Shown here piece after piece: positions 16,384-24,114 of a stretch of DNA of 64,000 nt. The notes under the pieces are model-generated. The model was not told where the DNA came from. It saw only the letters and a list, made by a program, of their open reading frames with translations, and made no database searches. Source of the stretch: VRUE01 sp963837735 (GTDB lineage Bacteria; Actinomycetota; Thermoleophilia; Solirubrobacterales; 70-9). The stretch spans positions 315,518 through 379,517 of the forward strand of contig CAWIOM010000010.1 in the NCBI GenBank assembly GCA_963837735.1. The letters run 5' to 3'. The first letter of the stretch is position 1. Every line of letters begins with the position of its first letter. The position numbers were made by a program, and so were the translations under genes.

Positions 16384-17829
16384 ATGCAGGACGGCTCCGA
16401 CCAGACTCGCCGCCTCGGCGCGTTGCGCGTCCAGCAGATGCTGGGCGCGCTCGCCTACGGCGTCGCGCCCGCCGCCGCTGCGGCTGCGATCTCGGTTGGG
16501 CTGCTGGGCGGCGTCGGCCGGGGCGCCATCGTCTTCCTCGCGGTGCTCTTCGTCAACTGGGCCCTGACCCACAATCGGTACCCGCTCGGCCTGATGCCGC
16601 TTGCCTCGGTGATCGTCCGCGGCCTGATTCCGCTGCTCGGGATGGCCCTGGCCCTGGTGCTCTTCGCCGCGGCCGGCAACCCGATTGCAGCTGCCAGCGC
16701 CGCCCCGGCCGTCGCCGGCGCCTGGCTCGTCACCGCCGCGGCCGCCTGGGCCAAAATCCGCCTCGAGGCGGTCCGCCCGGTGCGGATCGCGGTGATCGGC
16801 TCGCGCACCGTCGCGATCGGCCTCGCCCACGAGCTCGAAAACGCCAAGATCGGCAGCCACGAGGTGGTGGGCTGGATCGCCGACGACCGCCCGACCGCCG
16901 AGCCCGGCGGCGGCCCCCGTCGTCTCGGCTCCTTTGCCCAGGTCGGCGAGGTCGTCCAGCGCCACGGCGTCGACCTTCTCGTGCACTCCTTGAAACCGAC
17001 CGGAGCGGACGGCAGGGCGTTCCCGACTCGCCTCGAGCTCTTCGAGCAGGTCGCCGCGCAGTGCCTCGACCTCCCGGTCCGGCTGATCGAGGTCGGCCAG
17101 CTGTATGAGGAAATGCTCGGCCACGTGCCCCTGGGCCAGTCCAACTCGGCCTGGTTCCAGTACCTGCTCCACCCCCGCTACCGAGCCGGCTCGAACGCCT
17201 CCAAGCGCGTCTTCGACGTGGCTGTCGGCGGCGCGATGGCGCTGCTCCTGGCGCCGGTCCTGGCCCTCTTCGCGATCGCGGTCAAGCTGACCGACGGCGG
17301 GCCGATCCTCTACCGCCAGCGCCGCGTCGGTGAACGCGGCAGCGAGTTCGAGCTGATCAAGCTGCGCTCGATGGTCGTCGGCTCCGAGCAGGAGGGCATT
17401 CAGTGGTCGGACGAGGACGACGACCGCGTCACCACCGTCGGTCGGGTGATGCGCCGCTTCCACATCGACGAGATGCCGCAGCTCTGGAACATCATGCGCG
17501 GCGACATGACGCTGGTCGGCCCGCGCCCGGAGCGGCCCGAGCTGATCGCCAAGCTCGAGCGCAACCTCGCCTACTACGACCGCCGCCACCTGGTCAAGCC
17601 CGGCCTCGCCGGCTGGGCCCAGGCCCGATGCGGCTACGGCGGCTCGGACGAGGGCACCGGCTGGAAGCTCTGCCACGACCTCTTCTATCTCAAGCATCGC
17701 TCGATGTACTTCGATGCGCTGATCCTCGTCGAGAATTTCCGCGTCTCCCTCAACAAAGGCGTCCAGTTCGGCCTCGAGGCCCCGCACAAGGACTTCATCC
17801 TCCGCCAGGCGGAGGAGCTCAGCGGCTGA
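16384..17829 (+). CDS. Polyprenyl-phosphate sugar-1-phosphate transferase (exopolysaccharide initiation)
   Basis: A 481-residue polyisoprenyl-phosphate hexose-1-phosphate transferase that loads the first sugar on undecaprenyl phosphate at the cytoplasmic membrane. The N-terminal third has four hydrophobic segments, then a CoA-binding-like Rossmann domain (RPVRIAVIGSRTVAIGLAHE). The catalytic C-terminal domain starts with KRVFDVAVGGAMALLL and shows PILYRQRRVGERG, LIKLRSM, HIDEMPQLWNIMRGDM, LVGPRPERPEL and KPGLAGWAQ, all hallmark motifs. It is intact and full length. It probably initiates the polymer built by the 0-12 kb genes, although the acceptor polymer cannot be told from sequence. Confidence 0.92.
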   Translation: MQDGSDQTRRLGALRVQQMLGALAYGVAPAAAAAAISVGLLGGVGRGAIVFLAVLFVNWALTHNRYPLGLMPLASVIVRGLIPLLGMALALVLFAAAGNPIAAASAAPAVAGAWLVTAAAAWAKIRLEAVRPVRIAVIGSRTVAIGLAHELENAKIGSHEVVGWIADDRPTAEPGGGPRRLGSFAQVGEVVQRHGVDLLVHSLKPTGADGRAFPTRLELFEQVAAQCLDLPVRLIEVGQLYEEMLGHVPLGQSNSAWFQYLLHPRYRAGSNASKRVFDVAVGGAMALLLAPVLALFAIAVKLTDGGPILYRQRRVGERGSEFELIKLRSMVVGSEQEGIQWSDEDDDRVTTVGRVMRRFHIDEMPQLWNIMRGDMTLVGPRPERPELIAKLERNLAYYDRRHLVKPGLAGWAQARCGYGGSDEGTGWKLCHDLFYLKHRSMYFDALILVENFRVSLNKGVQFGLEAPHKDFILRQAEELSG

Positions 17830-17911
17830 TCGCCGCCCCCGCAGCGATATCCTTGCCGACGGCCGGGTTCAAGCCCGGCGCCAGCCTGACCCCGACCGAG
17901 AGCAAGGAGCA

Positions 17912-19126
17912 ATGGCCGTAGACACCGCTGCCTACAGCGAGCAGACCGACCTTCAGCGCGACATCACCGAGATGGTCCGCCAGTTCGCCGACGAGAAGAT
18001 CATTCCCAACGCCGAGCACTTCGACCACGAGGACGCCTTCCCGGAGCAGATCGTCGAGGAAATGAAAGAGCTCGGCCTGTTCGGGGTGACGATCCCCGAG
18101 GAGTACGGCGGCATGGGCCTCGACCTGACCACCTACGCGATGATCGTCGAAGAGCTCTCGCGGGGCTGGATCTCGATCTCCGGCGTCGTCAACACCCACT
18201 TCATCGGCTCCTACCTGCTGATGAAGTTCGGCACCGACGAGCAGAAGGACTACTTCCTGCCGAAGATGGCGACCGGTGAGATCCGCGCCGCCTTCTCGCT
18301 CTCGGAGCCCGAGGTCGGCTCCGACGTCCAGGGCATCAAGTCGAGCGCCAAGAAGGGCGAGGACGGCAACTGGGAGCTCAACGGCCAGAAGATGTGGGTC
18401 ACCAACGGGCTCGGCTCGAGCGTCGTCTTCGTGCTTATGAAGACCGACCCGAAGGCGGAGCCCGCCTACAAGGGGATGACCTGCTTCATCACGGAGAAGG
18501 AGCCCTGGGCGGAAACCAACGAGGGCGACTTCAAGGGCCTCGACGTCCCGCCCAAGATCAAGAAGATGGGCTACAAGGGCGTCGAGTCGACGGAGCTCGT
18601 CTACGACGGCTACCGGTGCCCGCCCGAGCGGGTCCTGGGCGGCGAGGAGGAGGGCGTCGGCCAGGGCTTCGTGCAGATGATGGACGCGCTCGAGGTCGGT
18701 CGCGTCAACGTCGCCGCGCGCGGCGTCGGCATCGCCCAGCGGGCGCTGGAGCTCGCCCTCCGGTACAGCCAGGAGCGCAAGACCTTCGGCAAGCCGATCG
18801 CCCAGCACCAGGCGATCCAGTTCAAGCTCGCCGACATGGCGACCAAGATCGAGGCGGCTCGTCTCGTGACCCGCAAAGCGGCACAGATGAAGGATGCGGG
18901 CATCCGCTCGGACCTCGAGGCCGGGATGGCGAAGCTGCTCGCCTCGGAGACCGGCAAGGAGTGCGTCGAGGAGTGCTTCCGGATCCACGGCGGCTACGGC
19001 TACTCGAAGGAGTACGAGATCGAGCGCCTCTACCGCGACGCGCCGCTGCTGCTGATCGGCGAGGGAACTTCCGAGATCCAGCGCATGGTGATCGGCAAGA
19101 AGCTCCTGCAGAGGCACAAGATCTAG
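17912..19126 (+). CDS. Acyl-CoA dehydrogenase, candidate (2S)-methylsuccinyl-CoA dehydrogenase
   Basis: A 404-residue flavoenzyme with the usual three acyl-CoA dehydrogenase domains: FGVTIPEEYGGMGLD in the N-terminal helical domain, AAFSLSEPEVGSD and KMWVTNG around the FAD site, and GRVNVAARGVGIAQRAL, YSQERKTFGKPI and LIGEGTSEIQR in the C-terminal domain. In Streptomyces a dehydrogenase of this short type lies with MaoC, mutase and Ccr genes of the ethylmalonyl-CoA pathway and oxidises methylsuccinyl-CoA to mesaconyl-CoA. The MaoC-like gene 0.4 kb downstream, with Ecm and Ccr nearby, supports that role. A branched-chain acyl-CoA dehydrogenase function remains possible. AGGAG precedes ATG 17912 by two bases, rather close spacing. 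Confidence 0.85.
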   Translation: MAVDTAAYSEQTDLQRDITEMVRQFADEKIIPNAEHFDHEDAFPEQIVEEMKELGLFGVTIPEEYGGMGLDLTTYAMIVEELSRGWISISGVVNTHFIGSYLLMKFGTDEQKDYFLPKMATGEIRAAFSLSEPEVGSDVQGIKSSAKKGEDGNWELNGQKMWVTNGLGSSVVFVLMKTDPKAEPAYKGMTCFITEKEPWAETNEGDFKGLDVPPKIKKMGYKGVESTELVYDGYRCPPERVLGGEEEGVGQGFVQMMDALEVGRVNVAARGVGIAQRALELALRYSQERKTFGKPIAQHQAIQFKLADMATKIEAARLVTRKAAQMKDAGIRSDLEAGMAKLLASETGKECVEECFRIHGGYGYSKEYEIERLYRDAPLLLIGEGTSEIQRMVIGKKLLQRHKI

Positions 19127-19130
19127 GCAT

Positions 19131-19493
19131 ATGGCCTCGACCGCAGACCTGATCAAGACCGCCGTCGAGCGCTTCCAGAAGGAGGTGCCGGCGCTGGCGA
19201 AATTGAAGCTCGTCTTCGGCCTGGAGCTGAAAGCCAAACACGACATCCAGCTCTACCGGGTCGAGGTGCCGGGGCCGAAAATCACCAAGGACCTCGCCCA
19301 GGACGAGCGGATCCTCGTCGAAATCGACCGGCCGGTGTTCAACGACCTCGCTGAGAAGGGGACGATCAAGAGCTACCGCAAGGCCTGGGAGACCGGCCAC
19401 ATCAAGGCGACCGGCGACTCCAACGTGCGCAAGCTGATCGGCCAGGTCGTCGAAAAGCAAGAGCAGCGCGCGCGGCTCAAAAAAGTTCACTGA
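19131..19493 (+). CDS. Conserved small protein of unknown function in the ethylmalonyl-CoA gene set
   Basis: A 120-residue soluble protein (ADLIKTAVERFQKEVPALAK, DIQLYRVEVPGPKI, FNDLAEKGTIKSYRKAW), ending in a basic KKVH tail. No cysteine, signal peptide or membrane segment is present. The size and alternating amphipathic pattern recall SCP2-like lipid or acyl-CoA carriers, but the similarity is too weak to assert. It starts four bases after the acyl-CoA dehydrogenase and precedes the MaoC gene by 29 bases, so it is very likely co-transcribed and may assist the same pathway. Confidence 0.75.
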   Translation: MASTADLIKTAVERFQKEVPALAKLKLVFGLELKAKHDIQLYRVEVPGPKITKDLAQDERILVEIDRPVFNDLAEKGTIKSYRKAWETGHIKATGDSNVRKLIGQVVEKQEQRARLKKVH

Positions 19494-19522
19494 CCAAACC
19501 CAACAGGAGACCCCCGAAACCG

Positions 19523-20068
19523 ATGAGCGAGACGACCTACGAGCTGACCACCGACCAGGCCGAGCGCGAGGCTTCAGGCGCGCACAGCTACGGCCGCTAC
19601 CTCGAGGAGTTCGAGGTCGGAGCGGTCTACAAGCACTGGCCGGCAAAGACGGTGACCGAGTCCGACGATCACCTCTTCTGCCTGATCACGATGAACCACC
19701 ACCCGCTGCACCTCAACGACGTCTACGCCAAGGGGTCCCAGCAGGGGCGCAACGTGGTCGTCGGGCCGCTCGTCTACTCGCTCGCGCTGGGGATGTCGGT
19801 CTCCGACGTCTCGGGCAAGGCGATCGCCAATCTGGCGACCGAGGAGCTCAGCCATCCGAACCCGGTCTTCCACGGCGACACGCTCTTTTGCGAGACGGAG
19901 GTCCTCGATGTCAAGCCCTCCAAGTCGAAGCCCGACCGTGGGGTCGTCAAGGTCCACACGCGGGTCCTCAACCAGGACGGCGTTCTGGTCGCCGAGTTCA
20001 AGCGTCTTGTGCTCGTCCCTCGCAGGAATCCCGGCGAGGCGCCGGGAGCCGAGGACTCGGTCGACTAG
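19523..20068 (+). CDS. MaoC-like hydratase, probable mesaconyl-CoA hydratase
   Basis: A 181-residue hotdog-fold enoyl-CoA hydratase. The core YLEEFEVGAVYKHWPAKTVT, DDHLFCLITMNHHPLHLN and RNVVVGPLVYSLALGMSV contains the Asp/His pair of the hydratase dyad. SGKAIANLATEELSHPNPVF and HGDTLFCETEVLD follow. This matches the MaoC protein of the Streptomyces ethylmalonyl-CoA cluster as I remember it, where mesaconyl-CoA is hydrated to methylmalyl-CoA. GGAGACC lies upstream of ATG 19523. It is the last gene of the plus-strand unit 17912-20068, facing a convergent minus-strand gene. Confidence 0.85.
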   Translation: MSETTYELTTDQAEREASGAHSYGRYLEEFEVGAVYKHWPAKTVTESDDHLFCLITMNHHPLHLNDVYAKGSQQGRNVVVGPLVYSLALGMSVSDVSGKAIANLATEELSHPNPVFHGDTLFCETEVLDVKPSKSKPDRGVVKVHTRVLNQDGVLVAEFKRLVLVPRRNPGEAPGAEDSVD

Positions 20069-20089
20069 GCAGCAAGCCGCCGCGGCCGG

Positions 20090-20656
20090 TCAGTGGGCTT
20101 CGTCTGAGGCATGCGCCGGGGGGCGCGACTCCTCCGCCAGGGAGGTGATCTCGAGCGGCCCCTGGGCCGCGTCCTCCAAGACCTCGCTGGCCTCCTCGGC
20201 CGAGCGCGCGTAGAGCTCGACCAGCATGTGGACGACGATCCGCTCGGCGTCGTGCTTGTGGAATCGCACGTGGGTGAAGAACTCGCGGACCCCGGCGTCG
20301 CCGAAGGCGCCGTAGGTGAGGAACTCGATCGCTTCCGGGCCGGAGCAGTTCTCGACCCGGTCCTGGTCGACGGTCACGGTGCAGGAGGCGACCCAAGGGG
20401 TGCCGGCGACCATCCGCTCCCAGCGGTCCTCGATCGGGACGACGCGGTCGCCCTGGAAGGTGAGGTGGGGCTGGTCGTGCATGCAGTCGAGGCACTGGAC
20501 GACCGATTCCTGGACCTCGTCGATTCCCTCGGCGGGGATTCCGGACTCGGGGTCGACGCGGCGGATCGCGTCGTAGTGGATCTGGATCTCGAGGTTCTGC
20601 GACCAGCAGCGGTAGCAGCGCAGCCAGGCCGAGCGGTCGCCATTGAGCTCGTTCAT
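20090..20656 (-). CDS. Conserved hypothetical protein with two CxxC pairs
   Basis: A 188-residue soluble protein of unknown function. CYRCW near residue 14 and CLDCM near residue 55 form a likely zinc site. The middle carries VVASCTVTVDQDRV and FLTYGAFGDAGVREFFTHVRFHKHDAERIVVHML, an alternating helix/strand pattern. The C-terminus is acidic. It lies downstream of the ethylmalonyl-CoA mutase on a different promoter or as an independent gene: its start is at 20656 and the mutase stop is at 20689, so it could be the second gene of the mutase operon. No catalytic motif is recognised. Confidence 0.7.
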   Translation of the reverse strand: MNELNGDRSAWLRCYRCWSQNLEIQIHYDAIRRVDPESGIPAEGIDEVQESVVQCLDCMHDQPHLTFQGDRVVPIEDRWERMVAGTPWVASCTVTVDQDRVENCSGPEAIEFLTYGAFGDAGVREFFTHVRFHKHDAERIVVHMLVELYARSAEEASEVLEDAAQGPLEITSLAEESRPPAHASDEAH

Positions 20657-20688
20657 CGGCCCATTGTCGCGCTGTCGCGGCTTTCGCG

Positions 20689-22683
20689 CTAGGCGGTCGC
20701 GGCCGCGTGGGCGCGGTCGGCGACCAGCTCGGCGATCTCGCCCATGATCCGGTTCACCTCGAAGTCCTTCGGGGTGTAGACGCGGGCGACCCCGGCGGCG
20801 AGCAGCTTGCTCTCGTCCGAGGGCGGGATGATGCCGCCGACGACGACCGGCACCTGAACACCGCCGTCGCGTAGCTGCAGGAGCACCTCGGGGACGAGCT
20901 CGGCGTGTGAGCCGGAGAGGATCGAGAGGCCGACGACGTCAACGTCCTCGTCGATCGCCGAGGCGGCGATCTGCTCGGGGGTGAGCCGGATGCCGGCGTA
21001 GATCACCTCCATGCCGACGTCGCGGGCGCGCAGAGCGATCTGCTCGGCCCCGTTGGAGTGGCCGTCGAGCCCGGGCTTGCCGACCAGGATCTTGATCCGG
21101 TGGCCGATCTGCTCGGAGACCTCGTCGACCCGGCTGCGGGTCTTGGCGAGCAGCTCCTGGTCCCCGTACGGGGCTGCGGCGCCGACTCCGGTCGGGCCGC
21201 GGTAGGGGCCGAAGACCTCGCGCAGGGTCTCGGCCCACTCGCCGGTGGTGGCCCCGGCGCGGGCCGCCGCGATCGTCGCCGGCATGATGTTCTCCCGATC
21301 GGCGCCGGCGACCCGGGCGAGCTCCTCGAGGGCGCCCTTCACGGCAGCCTCGTCGCGTTTTGCGCGCCACGCTTCGAGCGCCTCGACCCTTTCCCGCTCG
21401 ACCTCGGGGTCGACGGTCATGATGCCGCCGTCCTCGCCGGTCGTCAGCGGCGATTGCTCGCCCTCTGTGAAGACGTTCTGGCCGATCACCTTCTGCTCGC
21501 CGCGCTCGATCCTGCCGACCCGGTCGCGGTGAGACTCGACCAGGCGCGCCTTCATGTAGGGGACGGCGGCGACGGCTCCGCCGTGCTCTTCGACGACCGC
21601 CATCTCGGCCCGGGCGCCCTCGGTGAGCTCCCCGACCAGGCCTTCCATCACCTTCGACCCCTCGAAGATGTCCGGGTACTCGAGCAGGTCGGTCTCCTCG
21701 GCGAGGATCTGCTGAATGCGCAGGCTCCACTGCTGGTCCCATGGCCGCGGCAGGCCGAGTGCCTCGTTCCAGGCGGGCAGCTGGATCGCGCGGGCCCGGG
21801 CGTCGCGGCCGAGGGTCACCGCCAGCGCCTCGAGCACGATCCGCGGCACGTTGTTCTCGGGCTGGGACTCGGTCAGGCCGAGCGAGTTGACCTGGACGCC
21901 GTAGCGCAGGCGCAGGAACTTCTCGTCGGCGACGCCGTAGCGCTCCTGGCCCAGCTGCCGCCAGATCCCGGTCATCGCCCGCAGCTTCGCGTGCTCCTCG
22001 ATGAAGCGGACGCCGGCGTTGACGAAGAAGGAGATGCGGCCGAAGACCTTGGGGAAATCCTCCGCTGAGACCTGGCCCCGCGCCCTGACCTCGTCGAGGA
22101 CGGCGATCGCCGTCGAGAGCGCGTAGGCGATCTCCTGGACCGGCGTCGCGCCCGCCTCCTGCAGGTGGTAGCTGCAGATGTTGATCGGGTTCCATTTCGG
22201 GATCTCGTTGACGGTGAAGGAGACCATGTCGGCGATCAGCCGCATCGAGGGCTGCGGCGGGAAGGCGTAGGTGCCGCGCGAGAGGTACTCCTTGATGATG
22301 TCGTTCTGCGTTGTCCCCGAGAGCTTCTCCAGGGGGACGCCCTGCTCCTCGGCGACCGAGGCGTAGAGACCCAGCAGCCAGGCCGCCGTCGCGTTGATCG
22401 TCATCGACGTGTTCATGGTGTCGAGGGGGATCTGATCGAGCAGCGTCTCCATGTCGCCCCGGTGGGCGACCGAGACGCCGACCTTGCCGACCTCGCCGCG
22501 GGCGAGGATGTGATCGGGGTCATACCCGGTCTGGGTCGGGAGGTCGAAGGCGATCGAGAGGCCGGTCTGGCCCCTGGCGAGGTTGCTGCGGTAGAGCTCG
22601 TTCGAGCGGCGCGCGTCGGAATGCCCTGCGTAGGTGCGCATCACCCAGGGGCGGTCGCGCTCGGGGAGTCGGTGCTCGCTCAT
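20689..22683 (-). CDS. ecm: Ethylmalonyl-CoA mutase (MeaA-type, B12-dependent)
   Basis: A 664-residue adenosylcobalamin-dependent mutase converting (2R)-ethylmalonyl-CoA to (2S)-methylsuccinyl-CoA. Features of the MeaA/Ecm branch are MRTYAGHSDARRSNELYR, GLSIAFDLPTQTGYD, LDTMNTSMTINATAAWLLGL, KWNPINICSYHLQEAGATP and NSLGLTESQPENNVPRI. The C-terminal cobalamin domain from about residue 530 has KPGLDGHSNGAEQIA (DxHxxG), LSILSGSH and VVVGGIIPP. ATG 22683 is chosen over the longer frame because it gives the standard MeaA length and start. It is separated from ccr by three genes and divergent from a secreted protein; an inverted repeat lies in the shared promoter region. Confidence 0.92.
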   Translation of the reverse strand: MSEHRLPERDRPWVMRTYAGHSDARRSNELYRSNLARGQTGLSIAFDLPTQTGYDPDHILARGEVGKVGVSVAHRGDMETLLDQIPLDTMNTSMTINATAAWLLGLYASVAEEQGVPLEKLSGTTQNDIIKEYLSRGTYAFPPQPSMRLIADMVSFTVNEIPKWNPINICSYHLQEAGATPVQEIAYALSTAIAVLDEVRARGQVSAEDFPKVFGRISFFVNAGVRFIEEHAKLRAMTGIWRQLGQERYGVADEKFLRLRYGVQVNSLGLTESQPENNVPRIVLEALAVTLGRDARARAIQLPAWNEALGLPRPWDQQWSLRIQQILAEETDLLEYPDIFEGSKVMEGLVGELTEGARAEMAVVEEHGGAVAAVPYMKARLVESHRDRVGRIERGEQKVIGQNVFTEGEQSPLTTGEDGGIMTVDPEVERERVEALEAWRAKRDEAAVKGALEELARVAGADRENIMPATIAAARAGATTGEWAETLREVFGPYRGPTGVGAAAPYGDQELLAKTRSRVDEVSEQIGHRIKILVGKPGLDGHSNGAEQIALRARDVGMEVIYAGIRLTPEQIAASAIDEDVDVVGLSILSGSHAELVPEVLLQLRDGGVQVPVVVGGIIPPSDESKLLAAGVARVYTPKDFEVNRIMGEIAELVADRAHAAATA

Positions 22684-22706
22684 CGCCCCAATGATATTTG
22701 GAAGTG

Positions 22707-22729
22707 GCGGAAACTCCCGTTTCACCCGC
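22707..22729. promoter_or_regulatory. Inverted repeat in divergent promoter (possible operator)
   Basis: Between ecm (start 22683, minus) and the secreted-protein gene (start 22775, plus) there are 91 bases with lower GC. They include a perfect GAAAC-TCCC-GTTTC inverted repeat at 22710-22723, flanked by GGCG and CCGCC that loosely extend the symmetry. The position suits a repressor site serving ecm and its divergent neighbour. No regulator gene is adjacent, so the assignment is inference from symmetry and position. Confidence 0.35.
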
Positions 22730-22774
22730 CCGCGGTCGCATCTTTTCGGCTCCGCGGTGTTTAGGGTTGACCCG

Positions 22775-23470
22775 ATGAGACTGCGAATCACAGGCGCCGC
22801 GCTGGTCGCTGCGACAGCCCTGCTGGCCCTCGCGGGGGGTGCCGGGGCGTCGCTGATCGGTATCTATCGCAACGGCATGGAGACCCCCGGCCAGCGCAGC
22901 GAGCCGATCAAGCTCTCGGGTGAGCGCTGCGGCCGGGGCGGCTCCAACCACGCCTTCCGGGTCGTGATCGGCAAGCGAACGAGGGAATGCTCCTTCCGGA
23001 CCGCGGTCATCGGTCGCGACCTCGAGATCTCGTCCACCACCAGGCTCCTGAGCGAGACGCCGAAAGCGGTTCGCCAGAAGGCGTACCTGGCGCTGACGCT
23101 GCGCTCCGGGGACGACTCCCACTATCAGCTCCTCGCCTACCCGCTGCAGCGCAAGGCACAGCTGCGCAAGACGCGCACAGACGGCAGCGTCAAGTACCTG
23201 CGGATCGCCAAGCACGTGAAGGCGATCCAGGGGGTCGACAAGGCGAACAAGCTGCGCCTGCGGGCCTTCAACATCACCACCGGCCCCGAAAAGGGAAGCT
23301 GCCGGATCCTCGCCTATGTCGGGAGGCAGGTCGTCGCCGACTTCACCGATCGCGCAGCCGGCGAACTGCAGGGTCGCGCTTCGGGCTTCGCGGTCGGCGC
23401 CACCAAGAACGCAAGGGGAGCGGCGGCGAGCTTCGACGACATCGTCGTTCGCGTCCCCAATCCGGCCTAG
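22775..23470 (+). CDS. Secreted LamG/concanavalin-like domain protein of unknown function
   Basis: A 231-residue exported protein. The N-terminus is a clear signal peptide (MRLRITGAALVAATALLALA, cleavage near AGA-S). The mature part is a single beta-rich domain with ALTLRSGDDSHYQLLAYPLQ, KAIQGVDKANKLRLRAF, ILAYVGRQVVADFTD and ends SFDDIVVRVPNPA. This pattern is typical of LamG/3-keto-disaccharide-hydrolase-like jelly rolls. Two cysteines could form a disulfide. ATG 22775 is preferred because the longer frame lacks coding bias before the signal peptide. The ligand is unknown. Confidence 0.7.
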   Translation: MRLRITGAALVAATALLALAGGAGASLIGIYRNGMETPGQRSEPIKLSGERCGRGGSNHAFRVVIGKRTRECSFRTAVIGRDLEISSTTRLLSETPKAVRQKAYLALTLRSGDDSHYQLLAYPLQRKAQLRKTRTDGSVKYLRIAKHVKAIQGVDKANKLRLRAFNITTGPEKGSCRILAYVGRQVVADFTDRAAGELQGRASGFAVGATKNARGAAASFDDIVVRVPNPA

Positions 23471-23512
23471 CCCGATCGCGACCCGCAACGCTCACGCCAT
23501 CTGGTGACGGGG

Positions 23513-23800
23513 ATGTCAGCGACGATCGAGAAGCCACGCGTCGCCGGCCCGGGATCGGGACTGGGCGGTGAGTGGCGGGTGATCGTCCGCAACGACAGCC
23601 ACAACACCTTCGAGCACGTCGCCCGGACGCTCGCCCGGGTGATTCCGGGGATCGGCCTCGACCAGGGCCACCGGATCGCCGACCGGATCCACAACAGCGG
23701 CCAGGCGATCGTCTGGAGCGGTCCGCGCGAGCCGGCCGAGCACTACTGGGAGCAGCTCGACGGCGCCGGGCTGACGATGGCACCCCTCGAGCGCGGCTGA
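23513..23800 (+). CDS. clpS: ATP-dependent Clp protease adaptor ClpS
   Basis: A 95-residue N-end-rule adaptor that delivers substrates to ClpA/C-ClpP in the cytoplasm. The core EWRVIVRNDSHNTFEHVART has the ND near the N-degron pocket. GQAIVWSGPREPAEHYWEQL continues the fold, and AGLTMAPLE is the typical last strand. The N-terminal 25 residues are extended and probably flexible. ATG 23513 is preceded by GACGGGG; GTG 23504 would add three residues. It is flanked by unrelated genes, and its stop lies 18 bases from the convergent ABM-like gene. Confidence 0.85.
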   Translation: MSATIEKPRVAGPGSGLGGEWRVIVRNDSHNTFEHVARTLARVIPGIGLDQGHRIADRIHNSGQAIVWSGPREPAEHYWEQLDGAGLTMAPLERG

Positions 23801-23818
23801 GCGCCTGCGGCGCTTCCC

Positions 23819-24112
23819 CTACTCGCTGACCAGGAGCGTGTGCCAGGCGGGGAGGATCGGGATGTCGTGCATGTCGATGATCGCCGCCCGCGCCTCCTCG
23901 ATCTCCTCCGAGAACCACCAGCGTTCGAAGTCGGCGCGGCTCTCCCAGGTCGAGGTCTGCTGGAAGGAGAGCGGGTCGTCGATCGAGCGGGTCAGCGTCC
24001 AGCTCGACGCGCCGTAGGCGAGCATCCGCGCTGCGGCCGGCTCCCAGAGGTCGAGAAAGCGGTCGGCCCGGAAGGGTGTGATGTGCCAGTCAAGGGTGCA
24101 TACCTCAGCCAT
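23819..24112 (-). CDS. Small ABM/Dabb-like protein in the ccr operon
   Basis: A 97-residue protein (MAEVCTLDWHITPFRADRFL, then TSTWESRADFERWWFSEEIE, ending PILPAWHTLLVSE). The length and pattern, two beta-alpha-beta-beta units with Trp/Phe-rich helices, resemble dimeric alpha-beta barrels such as antibiotic-biosynthesis monooxygenase or EthD proteins, but no diagnostic catalytic residue is evident. It starts two bases after the ccr stop and must be co-transcribed with it. A role beside crotonyl-CoA carboxylase/reductase is not known to me; regulator, accessory or side-product enzyme are all possible. Confidence 0.7.
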   Translation of the reverse strand: MAEVCTLDWHITPFRADRFLDLWEPAAARMLAYGASSWTLTRSIDDPLSFQQTSTWESRADFERWWFSEEIEEARAAIIDMHDIPILPAWHTLLVSE

Positions 24113-24114
24113 GT

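Noticed and set aside
15826..17787. 653-codon minus-strand open frame
   Set aside because: Antisense to the sugar transferase; the sense strand has all catalytic motifs.
17862..17879. GCCGGG-TTCAAG-CCCGGC hairpin before the acyl-CoA dehydrogenase as a terminator or riboswitch
   Set aside because: Six-base stem only, no U-run, and too small for a known riboswitch; such hairpins are common by chance at this GC content.
17819..19246. 475-codon minus-strand open frame opposite the acyl-CoA dehydrogenase
   Set aside because: Asp/Leu/Val-rich antisense frame typical of GC3-biased genes; no motif.
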